Shown: positions 45,021-57,000 of the stretch, in pieces
Layout of the letters: the number at the start of each line of letters is the position of its first letter
Position numbering within the stretch: the stretch's first letter is position 1
From: Cristatella mucedo
Taxonomy: Eukaryota > Bryozoa > Phylactolaemata > Cristatellidae
Length of the DNA: 64,000 nucleotides
Assembly: GCA_009760855.2 (NCBI GenBank)
Contig: WPIO01000001.1
Coordinates: 543,001-607,000, forward strand
Direction of reading: 5' to 3'
Made by a program: the position numbers and the translations under genes
Notes under the pieces: generated by a model
The model's database searches: none
Told to the model about the DNA's origin: nothing
Seen by the model: the letters and a program-made list of their open reading frames with translations, nothing else

Positions 45021-45181
45021 AAACAAACTCTGGCTGATTAAACAGCCTCTTTTTGTATAGCGACAGATGAGTCTCTATGGCTATCACCACAGCTTGCAGT
45101 GGCGATAAAGAATCGCCCACCGCAGGAATCGAACCCACGATTTCGGGACCGAGGTCGTGAAAGCAACCGCCTTACCAAGTG
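45021..45181 (-). mobile_element. tRNA-derived SINE with 8 bp target-site duplication
   Basis: A 161 bp insertion flanked by direct repeats TGCCTAAT at 45,013-45,020 and 45,182-45,189. The host copy at about 46,860 has the uninterrupted site ('ccgcctaatgccg'). The minus-strand reading has 'ttggtaaggcggttgctttcacgacc', a B-box 'gggttcgattcctgc' and the 3' end 'aaaaagaggctgtttaatcag'. This defines the ends of the family. Confidence 0.88.
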
Positions 45182-45317
45182 TGCCTAATGCAGTTCGGTT
45201 CGCACCTACGAACAATAAGCCGGCCACGAAACACGAAACCAGCGTTTCAGGCGCTGACCTGCTTACCATTACTAAAGGGGGTCATGAGTCCGTGGCGTTA
45301 TTTGGAAAGCCAGACAA

Positions 45318-45905
45318 TAATAATAATAATAATGCACTTGATAAAGTGCCCTCGGAGAACTAAATATCTCTCTAGGCGCTTTACATTTGCTGCAAAGGGA
45401 AATGCAATCGAATGGTGAGTAAAATCATGCTTGATAAACAAGCAAAATAAATAACATGGTTAAGGGTGACATGCACAGGGTCAGCATGCAAATGTGGTTA
45501 GTGGCAGCATGCACAGTGTCAGCACGCATAACCACATCAAGGACATATCACTGGGACCCACTAAATGCTGTCCTAAATAGGTGTGTTTTCAAGTTCTTTT
45601 TAGATGTGGTCAAGTCAGGGGATGTTCTGACGCAAGTCAGGAGAGAGTTCCAGGCGTTAGGAGCATACGAACTAAATGCACGGTCTCCAAAGGATTTGAG
45701 ATTTGTACGAGGTAGTAGTAAACTGTTGGATTCCGAAAAGCGGGTGTTACGATGCTTGGCCTGATGGGGGAGTTTATCTGAGAGATAGGCTGGAGCCAAA
45801 GAATGAAGTGACCTAAAAGTGAGCGACAAAACCTTGAACTCAATCCGTTGCTTGATTGGTAGCCAGTGCAGGTCGGCGAGAAGTGGAGTAATGTGGCAAC
45901 TGCGA
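45318..45905 (-). mobile_element. LINE, 5'-truncated, nested in the GC-rich repeat
   Basis: On the minus strand it has LLADLHWLPIKQRIEFKVL, then LAPAYLSDKLP, WNSLLTCVRTSPDL and KTHLFRTAFSGS, followed by the 3' UTR and the hairpin tail ending in an AAT run at 45,318-45,335. The reading frame is open for about 110 residues. Short AGAC sequences at both edges may be a target duplication. Confidence 0.85.
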
Positions 45906-46797
45906 GACGCCGATATTGGGATTTTACTGAGCTTTATTCGCAAGCACACAAAGTCGCTTTGCGTCCAGCTCATTTTAATGTCCACACTCCTCACATGCTC
46001 TCAACAGCACAAGCACTCTTGCGGAGGGAATACGTCCCCACACTTATGCTACCTACGTCTATCGAGGTGAACGACCCAAATAAGACGGGGGAGCCCGAGC
46101 CGAACCCTAGACCCTGACTGGAGAACTAGGCCTCCGCTTCCACCTTAACGGCAGGAATACCATACGCACTACACCAAGCGCTCTTGCGGGGGAAATACGT
46201 CCCAACACTTAGGCTACCTGAGTCTCTAGGCGAATGATCCAAATAGACGGGGGAGCCCAAACCAACGGAATATCTTAAACCACACCAACTACGTCTATTT
46301 AGCACCGGCAAATCCTTATGCCGAGACCGTGTGCGAGCGCTAGACACAAAACACAAAAGAAACACAAACTGCTAGCTCAGGCACGATACAACCGTATTCG
46401 GTGGAGTCCATCGAATCCTCCTAGCTCTGGCTAGTCCTGTCCCGTCAATCGCCGGCGAGCAGCCCGCCCTCCTCTCTCGCATTCAGAGAAACGAGTCCGA
46501 CGGCATCGAAGCGTGGAGCCGGAGAGAAAGAAGCCGAACAAATGACCAAGAGCGAGCGTCGCTCGACTCTAAAATACCTAGCTGAGACAATGGGGCAAGA
46601 GCTTAGTGGTTTTGGGCCCGCCACCCTGGCCCATTACGGTAAGGAATTAATACCGTCACTAGGCCGCTGGAAGAGCACACTCATATCCAGCTTGAATGGC
46701 GAATGGGTTCCAGACAAGTTTTTTGGACAGTTATGGCCGAGGTTGACAGGCTAGCCAATATCAATCAGCAGCTTCCGCGGGTATCACACTGATTCTG

Positions 46798-47760
46798 TAA
46801 CGCCGATGACTTGGTGGAGTAGGCTTGACCTGCCGCTTACCTAGCGGCGTAGCCTACCGCCTAATGCCGTCGGTGCGCGTTTACGCTTAATAACGCGGCC
46901 GCCATGAAACGAGCGTTTCTGGCGCCGACCTACCTACCGTTACTAAAGAAGGTCGTGACTACACGCCGTGAGTTGGAAAACGAGACATACAAATTGGGGA
47001 TTTCACTGAGCTTTATTCGCAAGCGAAGAAAGTCGCTGCGCGTCTAGTTCAGTTTTATCTCCACACTCCTCGCACGCTCTAAACATAACATGCACTCTTT
47101 CGGAGGGAATACGTCCTCGCACTTAAGCTACCTACGTCTATTGTGGGGAACGACCCAAATAGAAAGAGGAGCCCAAACTGGAGCCTAGACCCTGACTGGA
47201 GAGCTATTGCTCCGCTACTACTGTACGGCAGGAATACCTCATGTATTACACCAAGCACTCTTCCGGAGAAAACACGTCTCCACACTTAGGCTACTTACGT
47301 CTATAGTGCGGAACAACCCAAATGAGACGAGGAGCACGAACCCTGACTGGAGAACTTGGGCTCCGCTTCCACCTTACGGCAGGAATACCTCACACACGCC
47401 ACCTCAACTCTCAACAGCACTCCTGACGAGGAAACACGCCTCCACACTTAGGCTCCGTACGTCTCTAGGGGGAACGGCCCAAATAGACAACGGAGCCCGA
47501 ACCAACGGAATATCTCACAACACACCAACAACGTTTAGCTCGCACCGGCAAATCCCTATGCCAAAACTACGTGCGAGCGCCACACACACAACACAAAAGA
47601 AACACAAAATGCTAGCTCGGGCGCGATATGACCGTATTCGGTGGAGTCCACCGAATCCTCCTGGAGCTGTCTCGTCCTGTCCCGTCAATTGCTGGTGAAC
47701 CGCTCGCCCTCCTCCCACGCTTTCAGAGAAACAAGTCCGACAGCGTAGAAGCTCGTCCTC
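46798..47760 (-). repeat. GC-rich LTR-like repeat, copy B
   Basis: Minus-strand copy whose 3' end reads ...GTTACA (plus strand TGTAACGCC at 46,798), directly adjoining copy A. It contains at least three sub-repeats around 47,090, 47,250 and 47,420 ('cactctttcggagggaatacgtc' type). It also has the block 'cgataygaccgtattcggtggagtcc' near 47,620 shared with 46,380 and inverted at 49,170. The order copy B, about 250 bp, copy A on the minus strand would fit an LTR element with almost no internal region. Confidence 0.6.
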
Positions 47761-48769
47761 CGGTTTGCTACCGGTGGACTGTGTAATGCAGTGCTGCAGT
47801 GTGGTTAAAACACAGGCGGCCACCACTGGGTGCCGAAAGCAATAGTTTATTGTGGGCCTGTTAGTAGTGGTTACGCGCCGGCGCAAGTGCTTTATGCGGC
47901 GCGCCCCGGACCGACGGAGTTAACTTCGCGAACTCCCGAAGCCCGAGTATAACCAACTACCCTGTGCGTTTGCTGCGGCCCGCTACAGCACCCTAAGATA
48001 CGAGCAGCTAACTGAGTAGCCGGCAGAACACAACTGCACAGTCAAAGTTGCACTTAGCGGTTCGTCGCCGTAGGTTCGTCTCTCGTGCTCTCGAAGCGTA
48101 GTCTCGCATCGACTACCAAGCGGCAGCCCTGAGCTCTGTCAGTCGTCTCGTTCATATCTCTCTCTTCCCGCCTCTTGACCTTGAGCGTAGCTGCTATTTT
48201 TGTCGGACCCTAGCTCTCGGTGTCCGTCACCGGCCTATTCGCGTCTGCCTTAATTTATTAGATGGCTCCTCCGCCAGCTTGCCATCCTTTCGCTCTTTGT
48301 CTAATGGAGCACAGTAGTCGGTCCACATCCTGACCGCTCTTTGTCTACCCAAGCTCCATTCTAACCTGAGCGGATCTCGCTGTCAACTGACGCCTCGCTC
48401 CGCTCCCGGTTTAACTAATGTGTCCCCCTACCCAATTCTTCTTGGCTAGTCCGCCCGCTACGGTTGCTCCATGTACCCAAGTCAGACCCACTAAGCCAAG
48501 GGCTAATATCGCGGCTAGCCTGAAAGCTGCTCCGTTGCAGAAGCGCAGAGCCGAACAAAAGACCGAGAGTGAGCGTCGCTCGACAGTTATTGCTCGTGAT
48601 AAAATTGTAGCGCTCTGCTGGCTTTGGCTGAATTTTAGCGCGAACAAGAGCTGTTCGGCGGCGGGCTAGAGCCCCTTTGTCCTGGAGTAGTGAGCCAGAG
48701 AGGAGCGTCAGTGCGGTTAGAGAGGAAGCGCTTAGGAGCAGGCCAGGAAGCTCAGAGACGAACAGCGGC
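47761..48769. other. GC-rich DNA, no gene recognised
   Basis: About 1 kb of GC-rich sequence between repeat copies. At 48,544-48,584 it contains 'gccgaacaaaagaccgagag' followed by 'tgagcgtcgctcgac', also present at 46,530-46,565 and inverted at 49,014-49,049. It therefore probably belongs to the same repeat system. No ORF with recognisable motifs. Confidence 0.45.
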
Positions 48770-49945
48770 GATTCGGCCTTTAGAATTGGTCCGATACTCG
48801 CGGAAGCTGCTGATAGATGTTGGCTGGCCTGTCAACCCCCGCCTTCCCTCTTCCCAAGAAAGAAGCGTCTGGAACCCATTCGCCATTCAAGCTGGACGGA
48901 GGTGCCCTGCCAGTGGCCTGGGAACGGTAGTCATTCCTTTCCGTAATGGGCCAAGGTGTCCGGGCCCAATACCACTAAGCTCTTGCCCCATTGTCTCAGC
49001 CAAGTATTTAAGAGTCGAGCGACGCTCGCTCTGGGTCTTTTGCCTCGTGTCTTTTGGTCTTTGGTCCAGCTCTGCGCCTCGACGCCGTCGGGCACTCGTT
49101 TCTCTAAAAAGCGAGGGAGGAGGGCGGGCTGTCCGCCGACGATGGACGGAACAGGACGAGACAGCTCTAGGAGGATTCGGTGGAACCCCACCGAACACGG
49201 TCGTATCGCGCCCGAGCTGGCATTTTGTGTGTTCTTTTGTGTTTTGTGTTTCTTTTGTGTCGTGTGTGTGCGCGCTAGCACGTGGTCTCGGCATAGGGAT
49301 TTGCCGGCGCGAGCTAGGCGTAGTTGGCGTGTGTGGAGCTCTGGTTCACCGGGTAGGGTTTAGGCTCCGGGTCGCGCTTCAGTGTGGAGAATTATTTCCT
49401 CCGCAGGAGTGCTTGAGTTGGCGTGTGTGGAGTATTCCGGTCGCACTGGTGGAAACCGAGTTCTAGTTCACCGGGTAGGGTTTAGACTCCGGTTCGCACT
49501 TCAGTGTGGAGAAGTACTCCCTCCGCTCGAGTGTTTAAGTTGGCGTGTTTGGGGTATTCCCTCGGCACAGGTGGGAACGGATTCCTAGTTCACCGGTTAG
49601 GGTTTAGGGTCCGGGTCGCGCTTAGTGTAGAGGAGTATTCCCTCCGCAAGAGTGTTGAACGTGCGAGGAGTGTGGAGATAAAGCTGAACTAGACACGCAG
49701 CGACATTGTGCGCTTGCGAATAAAGTTCAGTAAAATCCCCAATTTGTGTATCTTGCTTCCAATTCACGCCGCGGACTCACGACCCCCTTTAGTAACGGTA
49801 AGCAGGTCAGCGCCAGAAACGCTCGTTTCGTGGCGGCCAGCTTATTGCGCGTAGGCGCGCACCGAACGGCATTAGGCGATAGACTACGCAGCTAGGTAAG
49901 CGGCAGGTCAAGCTTACCCCGCCGAGCCTTTGGCGTTACAAAATT
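48770..49945 (+). repeat. GC-rich LTR-like repeat, copy C (inverted relative to A and B)
   Basis: Plus-strand copy from about 'cgcggaagctgctgat' at 48,797 to 'ggcgttaca' at 49,941. It carries 'tgcgcttgcgaataaagttcag' (AATAAA) near 49,710 and three sub-repeats near 49,385, 49,505 and 49,630. ORFs in several frames here are side effects of GC-rich repeats. Confidence 0.65.
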
Positions 49946-51427
49946 AAGCCAAGGTGAGCACGGCGCTATAAGCCTTGCGGTGTGAATTATTAGACTGTTT
50001 CACCGACGCACTTAAGGGACGGTGAGTGGCTTCGAGACGCGCGTGGGAGGCTCATTTGGCTTTGATGTTCGCTCTATTCTCTATTGCATTTTAATGTTTG
50101 CAATGTCGACGCCGCTGCCGATGGGAGCATCGATATTGAAGGCTGAGGCCAAGCCGAAATCCTGTTGACGATGTAATACCGGTCGCATTTACAAAAATAT
50201 CATTGCGCTCTCGCGCACTTGTTACTGTTGCAAAGCGGTCACCCCCTAAACAGATTGAAGGATGATGGCATCGGATCTCGGGTCACCCACCGTAAGCGTT
50301 GATGAGCTTCAGTAGCTATGACGTCTCGGCAGCCACACGCGCATGCGAAACATCCATAGTCTACGTATTTCGGAACGAGAAAACGTATGGGCGTGCAAAA
50401 GAGTTTGAACTATATTCGAAACAGTTACATCCGATGACAAATACGGATAGTACTCGACGCTCGCGGAAGCTGCGTCTGCACCGGAAGCAAGAGTCTCGGT
50501 GCAAGCTGACCGTGGCGCCCGTCACAGACTGCAGCGGCGGCGAGTTGCCAACGGTCGCTAGACTACACCAGTCGCTGGTTGACCGCAGCTTTTTCTACGC
50601 CCACCTGGAGCCAGCAGCCCACACCAAGGGAATACTTCCGCCGGAAGTCGCTCGGCTGAAACCTCTCTCCCGGCGATGGCTGGCGGGCTCATTTGAAACG
50701 CTTGCGCTGCGGCTTGGCGGAGTGAGCGAGGAGGCAGGATTCGCCTAAAAGGTGGACGCATTCACACATCGTCCCGTTTCAAGGAGCGGAGCGCACTCTT
50801 TTCATTCGTTCCGAGCGGAGGTAGAGTACCGGCTGGCCAGTTGGCTGGCCGCAGGGCTTCTCAGCTTTGCTAGATTTCTCAGCGCAGCCGCCGCCGCCGC
50901 TACTGCTACGTGCTGCCGCGAACGAGAGTCAGGCAGTCGTCCGATACCGCCGCCTGACCGTGCGCTCCCGCGCTTCCGCCGCCGCGCCGTAGCGAAGCGC
51001 GCCGATGCTGTATTCGTGTTGTTTTAGCTGCTTCCTGCAGTTTGCCTGCAGTTTGTCAATCTGCCTAGGCTGGCGGCCTAGAGCCTGCTGGTCCCTGCTC
51101 TAAGCTCTGCGGACGCCGCTCTATCCGCAGGAGACTGTTAGACACGAGCTGTTTTCGCCGGCGCAAGGCCACGTCAGGTCGCGGGCAGGCAGGCGATTGA
51201 TCCATACAGAATTCCTAAGCAGTGATGATTGTGTCGGCGTTTCAACTAGGGCAGTGGTGGACGAGCTTTGCTTGGTACCTCGGGCTTGACGCCATTTCTC
51301 GCTTGATAACCGTGTTGCGAATGAAATATGTGAACTTAGCAAAAGGTCAGTCAACTTGGACCGCCGTCCTGGGACAGAAAGACAGCATGCCTCCTCAGGC
51401 GTTTCCGAAATTCGACTGCTTGCCCGT
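49946..51427. other. GC-rich region upstream of FANCM, no gene recognised
   Basis: About 50,450-51,130 is rich in CpG-like sequence (runs such as 'gccgccgccgccgctactgc'), in contrast with surroundings, and may be promoter DNA. An open frame at 50,299-50,748 has no recognisable motif and could be an exon or chance. No RNA gene is seen. Confidence 0.4.
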
Positions 51428-51614
<187 letters not shown>

Positions 51615-51997
51615 TATAATTATTATTCCTGCACACTACAAGAGGAAGTGATAGCCGCTAAGTCTGTTCTACCTTATTTTACCGTGTGCTTGCAGAGTAG
51701 CCTCTGTAAGACTGGTGCAGTGATGTTCGGTAGGCATGCAGATTGTGACTCGAGGCTTTAAGCTCGATTATGGCAGATAGGTCACCGGACACCTTGGTGG
51801 TGACATCCTGACCTACATCTGTGCAAGTGATTAATCGACTGCACACTGGGCCTGCTGCCATTGCTAAGGTGCTGTCTTGGCCCAGGAACGAAGCATCATG
51901 ATCTTGGGAAACTTCCTAACTCTGCATGATGTTCATCGTTTTGCTGGATTCTCAGCTGCATTGTTATTCCATGTCTCGTGCCGTAGGTGGTGGGGTC

Positions 51998-52460
51998 ATG
52001 TCTGGCCAACGTGTGCAGCCGACACTGAAGCAGAGCTGGGCTAACGGTCGAGAAAGCACTAAGCTGCAGCCTCTGCGACAGCAACAGCTGCATCATAAAC
52101 CCAAATCTAGTCCTGCCATGATGTCTGCCGACGTCATCGTCATTGAGGATGAGATGGACTCAGAAGACGATCTAGGCGACGAGTGCCTAATGGCATGCGC
52201 CGATGAGCTGGAAGCCCTTACCGCTGCCACGGCACCATCAATACGTCCAGCTGCTGAAAGGCAGCAGCAAGCAGCACCGATAACCGCGAGTGTTGGCTCA
52301 GTTGCTCATGCTCGCCCTCAGCATGAGGCCACTGCAGGTGCTACTAGGACCTCTGGCCGTGGTGGCACTGGTGGAATTTGGAGCACTGCTGGTAGCAATA
52401 GAGCCCATGCACCGAGTCGTCCCAGTCGTGTCGGTGGTGACTCCATGTCCAGACTACCAG
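51998..52460 (+). CDS. FANCM: FANCM exon 1
   Basis: Starts MSGQRVQPTLKQSW and has a low-complexity Gln/Ala/Arg region with an acidic patch (IVIEDEMDSEDDLGDE). The donor is CCAG|GTGAGG, phase 1. The splice is supported because the next exon completes an Asp codon. Confidence 0.75.
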
Positions 52461-53884
52461 GTGAGGTCATAATGCACAATTCTGTGTGGGAGATGCTAGT
52501 TAGCACGAGGGTCACGCAATCGCTTTGGTGGAACTATGTTTTTTTACTGTCGAGCAAAAGTGGACTCACTCTAACCTTATAGATGAACTCTAGACTAGGA
52601 GTAGCTGCTTAGCAAGCTATGTATTTATCGGTGCTTCAGTGCATGAGATTGTAACCAAGCAGTGCAGAGTGAACTTCTTCTTAACTGTCATATTTTAGAT
52701 GATTTAAGTGAGCAACATGCACCAACCTACCTACCTGGCTTTGACGTCGATGCTGGCCAAGTATGGCTGTACCCTACCAACAATCCTGTGCGTGACTATC
52801 AGTTTAACATCGTACAAAAGGCATTGTTCCAGGTTTGTACAAAGTTAGTCTTACGTGCTTACCTTTTGATTCCAAATGTGAGCATAGTAGCTGGGTCAGA
52901 CGTGTCCTGCTACTCTATTCATGTACTGAGTGCAATTGGGCAGTCCATCCAAACATTGAAAAATGTCAAGTCTGTCTGTCAATGCCACCCGATAGACCAT
53001 TAAAAGTCCATCAATTGAGCAGGAGGCTGACATATATAGGTTAGCAGATACTTTATTTTGCTACATGTATGCAGATGTAAGGAATGCTTATAAACAGGAG
53101 CAGGTGCTGAAGTAAAAGCAGTGCTCGCACCTGGCTGTCATTTTTCTTTTACCAAAGTGCGGCTTCTGGGCCCTTTGATTCTGATTTGGAAAGAGCACAG
53201 TGTTGTATGCATTTTTATGCGTTTTATTTCCTGTAGAACACTTTGGTCGTCCTACCTACTGGTCTCGGCAAGACTTTTATTGCTGCAGTGGTCATGCATA
53301 ATTTTCATCGATGGTATCCACATGACAAGGTTGTCTTCATGGCACCTACAAGACCCCTTGTTGCTCAGCAGATGGAAGCCTGCTACAATGTTGTTGGTAT
53401 TGCACAAGAGGATACGACAGAAATGACCGGTAACAGTCTGAGTCGGAACGTGTTACTTCCAGTAGAGTGCATATTTTAAACTGGCTACGTGACATTTGGC
53501 ATACGAATGTCCGTGGTGTCTGCTCATGCTACAATTTTGGTGGATGCCATCCATCAGCAACACTGATGACATAGTTGCCGAGTGTGATCTAGGTGACAAG
53601 TATCGGGTAGCAGATGTGCAAATAGCTCGAAGCCCCTCTCGTTGTTGGAGTCTTGTGGTGTGCCTGGATCGTCTCTGTGTTGCCTCTCTGGTTTGGCCAG
53701 TGCTTTAAGGTGCTTGCCCGACAGAGGTCTAGGTGAATGTATTCGATGGCCGAGTGCGTGGGCTCGAGCCCTTCGGCATACGTGAAGCGTGTGAATAGAT
53801 ACTAAGTTCCCTTAGGATGCTATTTCAAATGATTTATTATACATGTGTGTGTGTCTGTGTGTGTGTGTGTGTGCGCGCGCACGT

Positions 53885-53934
<50 letters not shown>

Positions 53935-53971
53935 ATGCGTGCCTGTGTGTGTGTGTGTGTGTGCATGCGTG

Positions 53972-54016
<45 letters not shown>

Positions 54017-57000
54017 ATGCGTGTGTGTGTGTGTGTGTGTGTGTTTGTGTGTGTTTAGCTGTGCCCGGCTGGGCTGTCAGCCAGCTGTCTTTGTCTCCCA
54101 AGCAGGAGATGGGCTTCAACTCGAGCAGTCACTGTGCTGTGAATCCTGTGGTTGCGTTTAGCCCTGCCCCCTCTCCCTTGTATCCACCCAATCTCATTGC
54201 TACACGCAGTGGCTATGAGGTAGCATATGCAGCCAATGTGAAGCGCCTAGAAAGAGATTGAGCTCTCTGAGGGTACTTTATAAAATGTTTTATTATTATT
54301 ATTATTAAGATGCCATTTCTGTGTTGATTGAGAATAAATATAATAGCTTTAATTTTTTTGATAAACTGACCCGTGAACCTTTCTTCCATCAGTATATTTG
54401 TTTGAATTTGGCATGGATACTGGAGATTTTTCGAAGCCAAAGCAAATTATGCAGGTATTTGGACTACTTTCTGGTCGGTGTCGCCCAATAAGAACGTGAT
54501 TTCTCGGTCAGCAAATCTTAATCTTGATCGAGAGGTCTCTCTTAATAGAGCAGTCAGTTGTTGCTCTTCAATAAACATTTTCTGTCATTTAGTGACAATA
54601 ATAAAATAATCTATGCACCAATCTAGGAGAACTAAATCTCTTTTTAGAACTTCACGTTTCCTGGTAAGGAAGCGTGTCGGCTTGTCCATTTCAGTTCACC
54701 TACTTGTGACCAGCTTATCCAAGAAAGCGTTTTTGGCGCAGTATATTTGCTTGGACTGATCGTAGATTGCTTCGCCGAGTTTAGTGTCCTAAATTGTAAT
54801 GGGACCATACGGCCAATGACTTAGCAGGTTTAGGTCAAGTTTCAGGTCAAGCACAGGCAAATAAATGTCATGTTACTCATTTACTAGTTTCTAATAACTA
54901 AAGGATGTGCCGATTGAAATACTTAATACTTTTAGAAAGTACTATTGGTAAGGTCTGAGACATATTCTCTTTTGATACATGTATAATCTAACTTGATTGA
55001 AGCCTATTGTTTTGATTGTTGTGTTAATCTGCATGTTTGTGCAATTTTCATGTTTACTGAGAATGCTAGGATATTCACTGCTGTATCTTGTAGGAGCAAT
55101 GCCCCCTCCATTGAGGGCTAAGGCATGGGAAGAGAAGAAAGTAATATTTTTAACCCCACAGGTTTTGGCCAATGATCTTGCAGCAGGAGTTTGTTTGCCG
55201 TCGAGCATCAGATGCCTTGTCTTCGACGAAGCCCACAAAGCTCAGGGTAACCATGCTTATTGCCAGGTCAGTGTCAGTGGTGGTGTATGGATGTTAGCAG
55301 CAGCTCCTGCAATGTTCCTTTCAAATTTGTTCTAGGGATTAGGTTGCTTGCTTTTATTGGTCAATGTCGTGCGCTCGAGCCCTTCGGCATTTGTAAAGCC
55401 ACTGGATTAAGTTCTCATAGGGTGCTATGCACAGCAACTATTATGATGTAATAACATAAAAGTGTGCTGCTCGGTTTAAGCTTGCTGCAGTGAGCATCCG
55501 CAGTGCTTGCTTATACTATGTGCTATTGTGATTATCTTGACGTTTTCATCTTTCGCTCACCTTGTCGATGTTGGTACTTAACCTTTTCCTTAGCTTTGTT
55601 TTTATTCTCTCTTGTGTTACCGGTAGTTACTGTGGATTTCCCCCGGTCTTCTTTGACTCCATTAGCTGCCTTAGGCCTCTTCTCTCTCACTCTCTCTCCC
55701 TTTTCTATAGTTGTCTCCACATATATTTATCTCTCCGTGTCCTTCAGCTGTATTTATCTCCGCATCTGTTTGCCTCTCTCGGCACTGTTTTCTACAGCCA
55801 TTTAGTGTCGAGGAGAAGCTGTGTAGCTGTACCGTGTTTTATTTTTATTTAGCTTGGAGCCGTAATGGCTCACTAGGTAAGGTAGTTGCTTTTCACGACC
55901 TCGGCCCCGAGCTCGTGGGTTCGAATCCTGCAGTGGGCGATCCTTTACCACTACCTCAAGCAGTGGTGATAGCCATCAAGGCACTTTTGTTGCTATACAA
56001 TAAGAGGCTGTTAAATCAGCTAGCATTTATTTATTTATTTACCGGTTATAATGATTCCTTAATTGTTCACTGCAGCTTCTTTGCCGACAGCTTTCCAGTT
56101 TGGTAGCTGCTACACAGCACTTTCCCTAGCTAACATCTAGTCTGAATTGTTTCTCGAGGTGTTATCGCGTCCATTTATTTTTGCCAGCAGGCTCAGTTTG
56201 TAGTTGATTCATTTTGGCACCACACAATTTCCCGGTTTCTGCAATTCGAGGTATACTTGTGTCGGACTATTGTTTGTAACCGAATGACTGGCCACTGCTT
56301 TCAATGAACAGACAGTTTTAGTTGATGGATTTTTGCTTGAATTTAAATGTACATATGTATATGGATCTCAGATATCTAAGCAAAATGAATTGTTTTTGCT
56401 ATGAGTACATCGATGCATGTTGATTCTGCACGAAATCTAGGTGTCATGTTCCAAAGTGATCTCTGGTTAGACCACCACATCAGCTCCACAGTCAAGTCTC
56501 ACTACTTTCAGCTACATAACATTGCGAAAATTCGAGCTTTTTTAAATAAGGATACCACATCTAAGATGGTCCGTGCATTTGTGACATCTCATCTTGACTT
56601 CTGTAACTCACTGCTTGCTGGCCTACCGGCTTGTGCAATCAGGATCTTACAGTTACTGCATAACTCTGCACATAGGCTTGTCTGTCGTGAGCGTCGCAGT
56701 TGCCACATCACACCACTTCTCGGTTACCTGCACTGGGTACCCGTCAAGCAATGGATCGACTCCAAGGTTTTGTCGCTCACTTTTAGGTCCTTTCATTCTT
56801 TGGCTCCAGCCTATCTATCAGATCTACTCCCCCACCAGGCCCAGCATCCTACCACCTGCTCTTCGGAATCTGTGTACCAATACCGAGTACAAACCTCAAA
56901 TCTTTTGGAGACCATGCATTTAGTTCGTATGCTCCCAAAGCCTGGAACTTACTCCCGACTTGCACCACGACATTCCTGACTTGATCGCATTCAAAAAGAA

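Larger units (their letters stand above)
44958..46797 (-). repeat. GC-rich LTR-like repeat, copy A, with nested SINE and LINE
   Basis: Minus-strand copy of the family also seen at 46,798-47,760 and (inverted) at 48,770-49,945. It is interrupted twice, by a SINE (45,021-45,181) and a LINE (45,318-45,905); without them it is about 1.1 kb. It contains polyadenylation-like AATAAA in 'cttgcgaataaag' on the minus strand. Sub-repeats of the type 'actcttgcggagggaatacgt' recur, as does the shared block 'gagacaatggggcaagagct'. No protein-coding gene is apparent. Confidence 0.65.

Noticed and set aside
48677-49692. Overlapping ORFs of 60-258 residues on both strands
   Set aside because: The region is a GC-rich repeat present in several copies in both orientations; the ORFs have no shared frame between copies and no motifs.
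50299-50748. A 149-residue ORF upstream of FANCM as a host gene
   Set aside because: No recognisable domain, a GC-rich setting that favours long chance frames, and no splice or start context that decides it.
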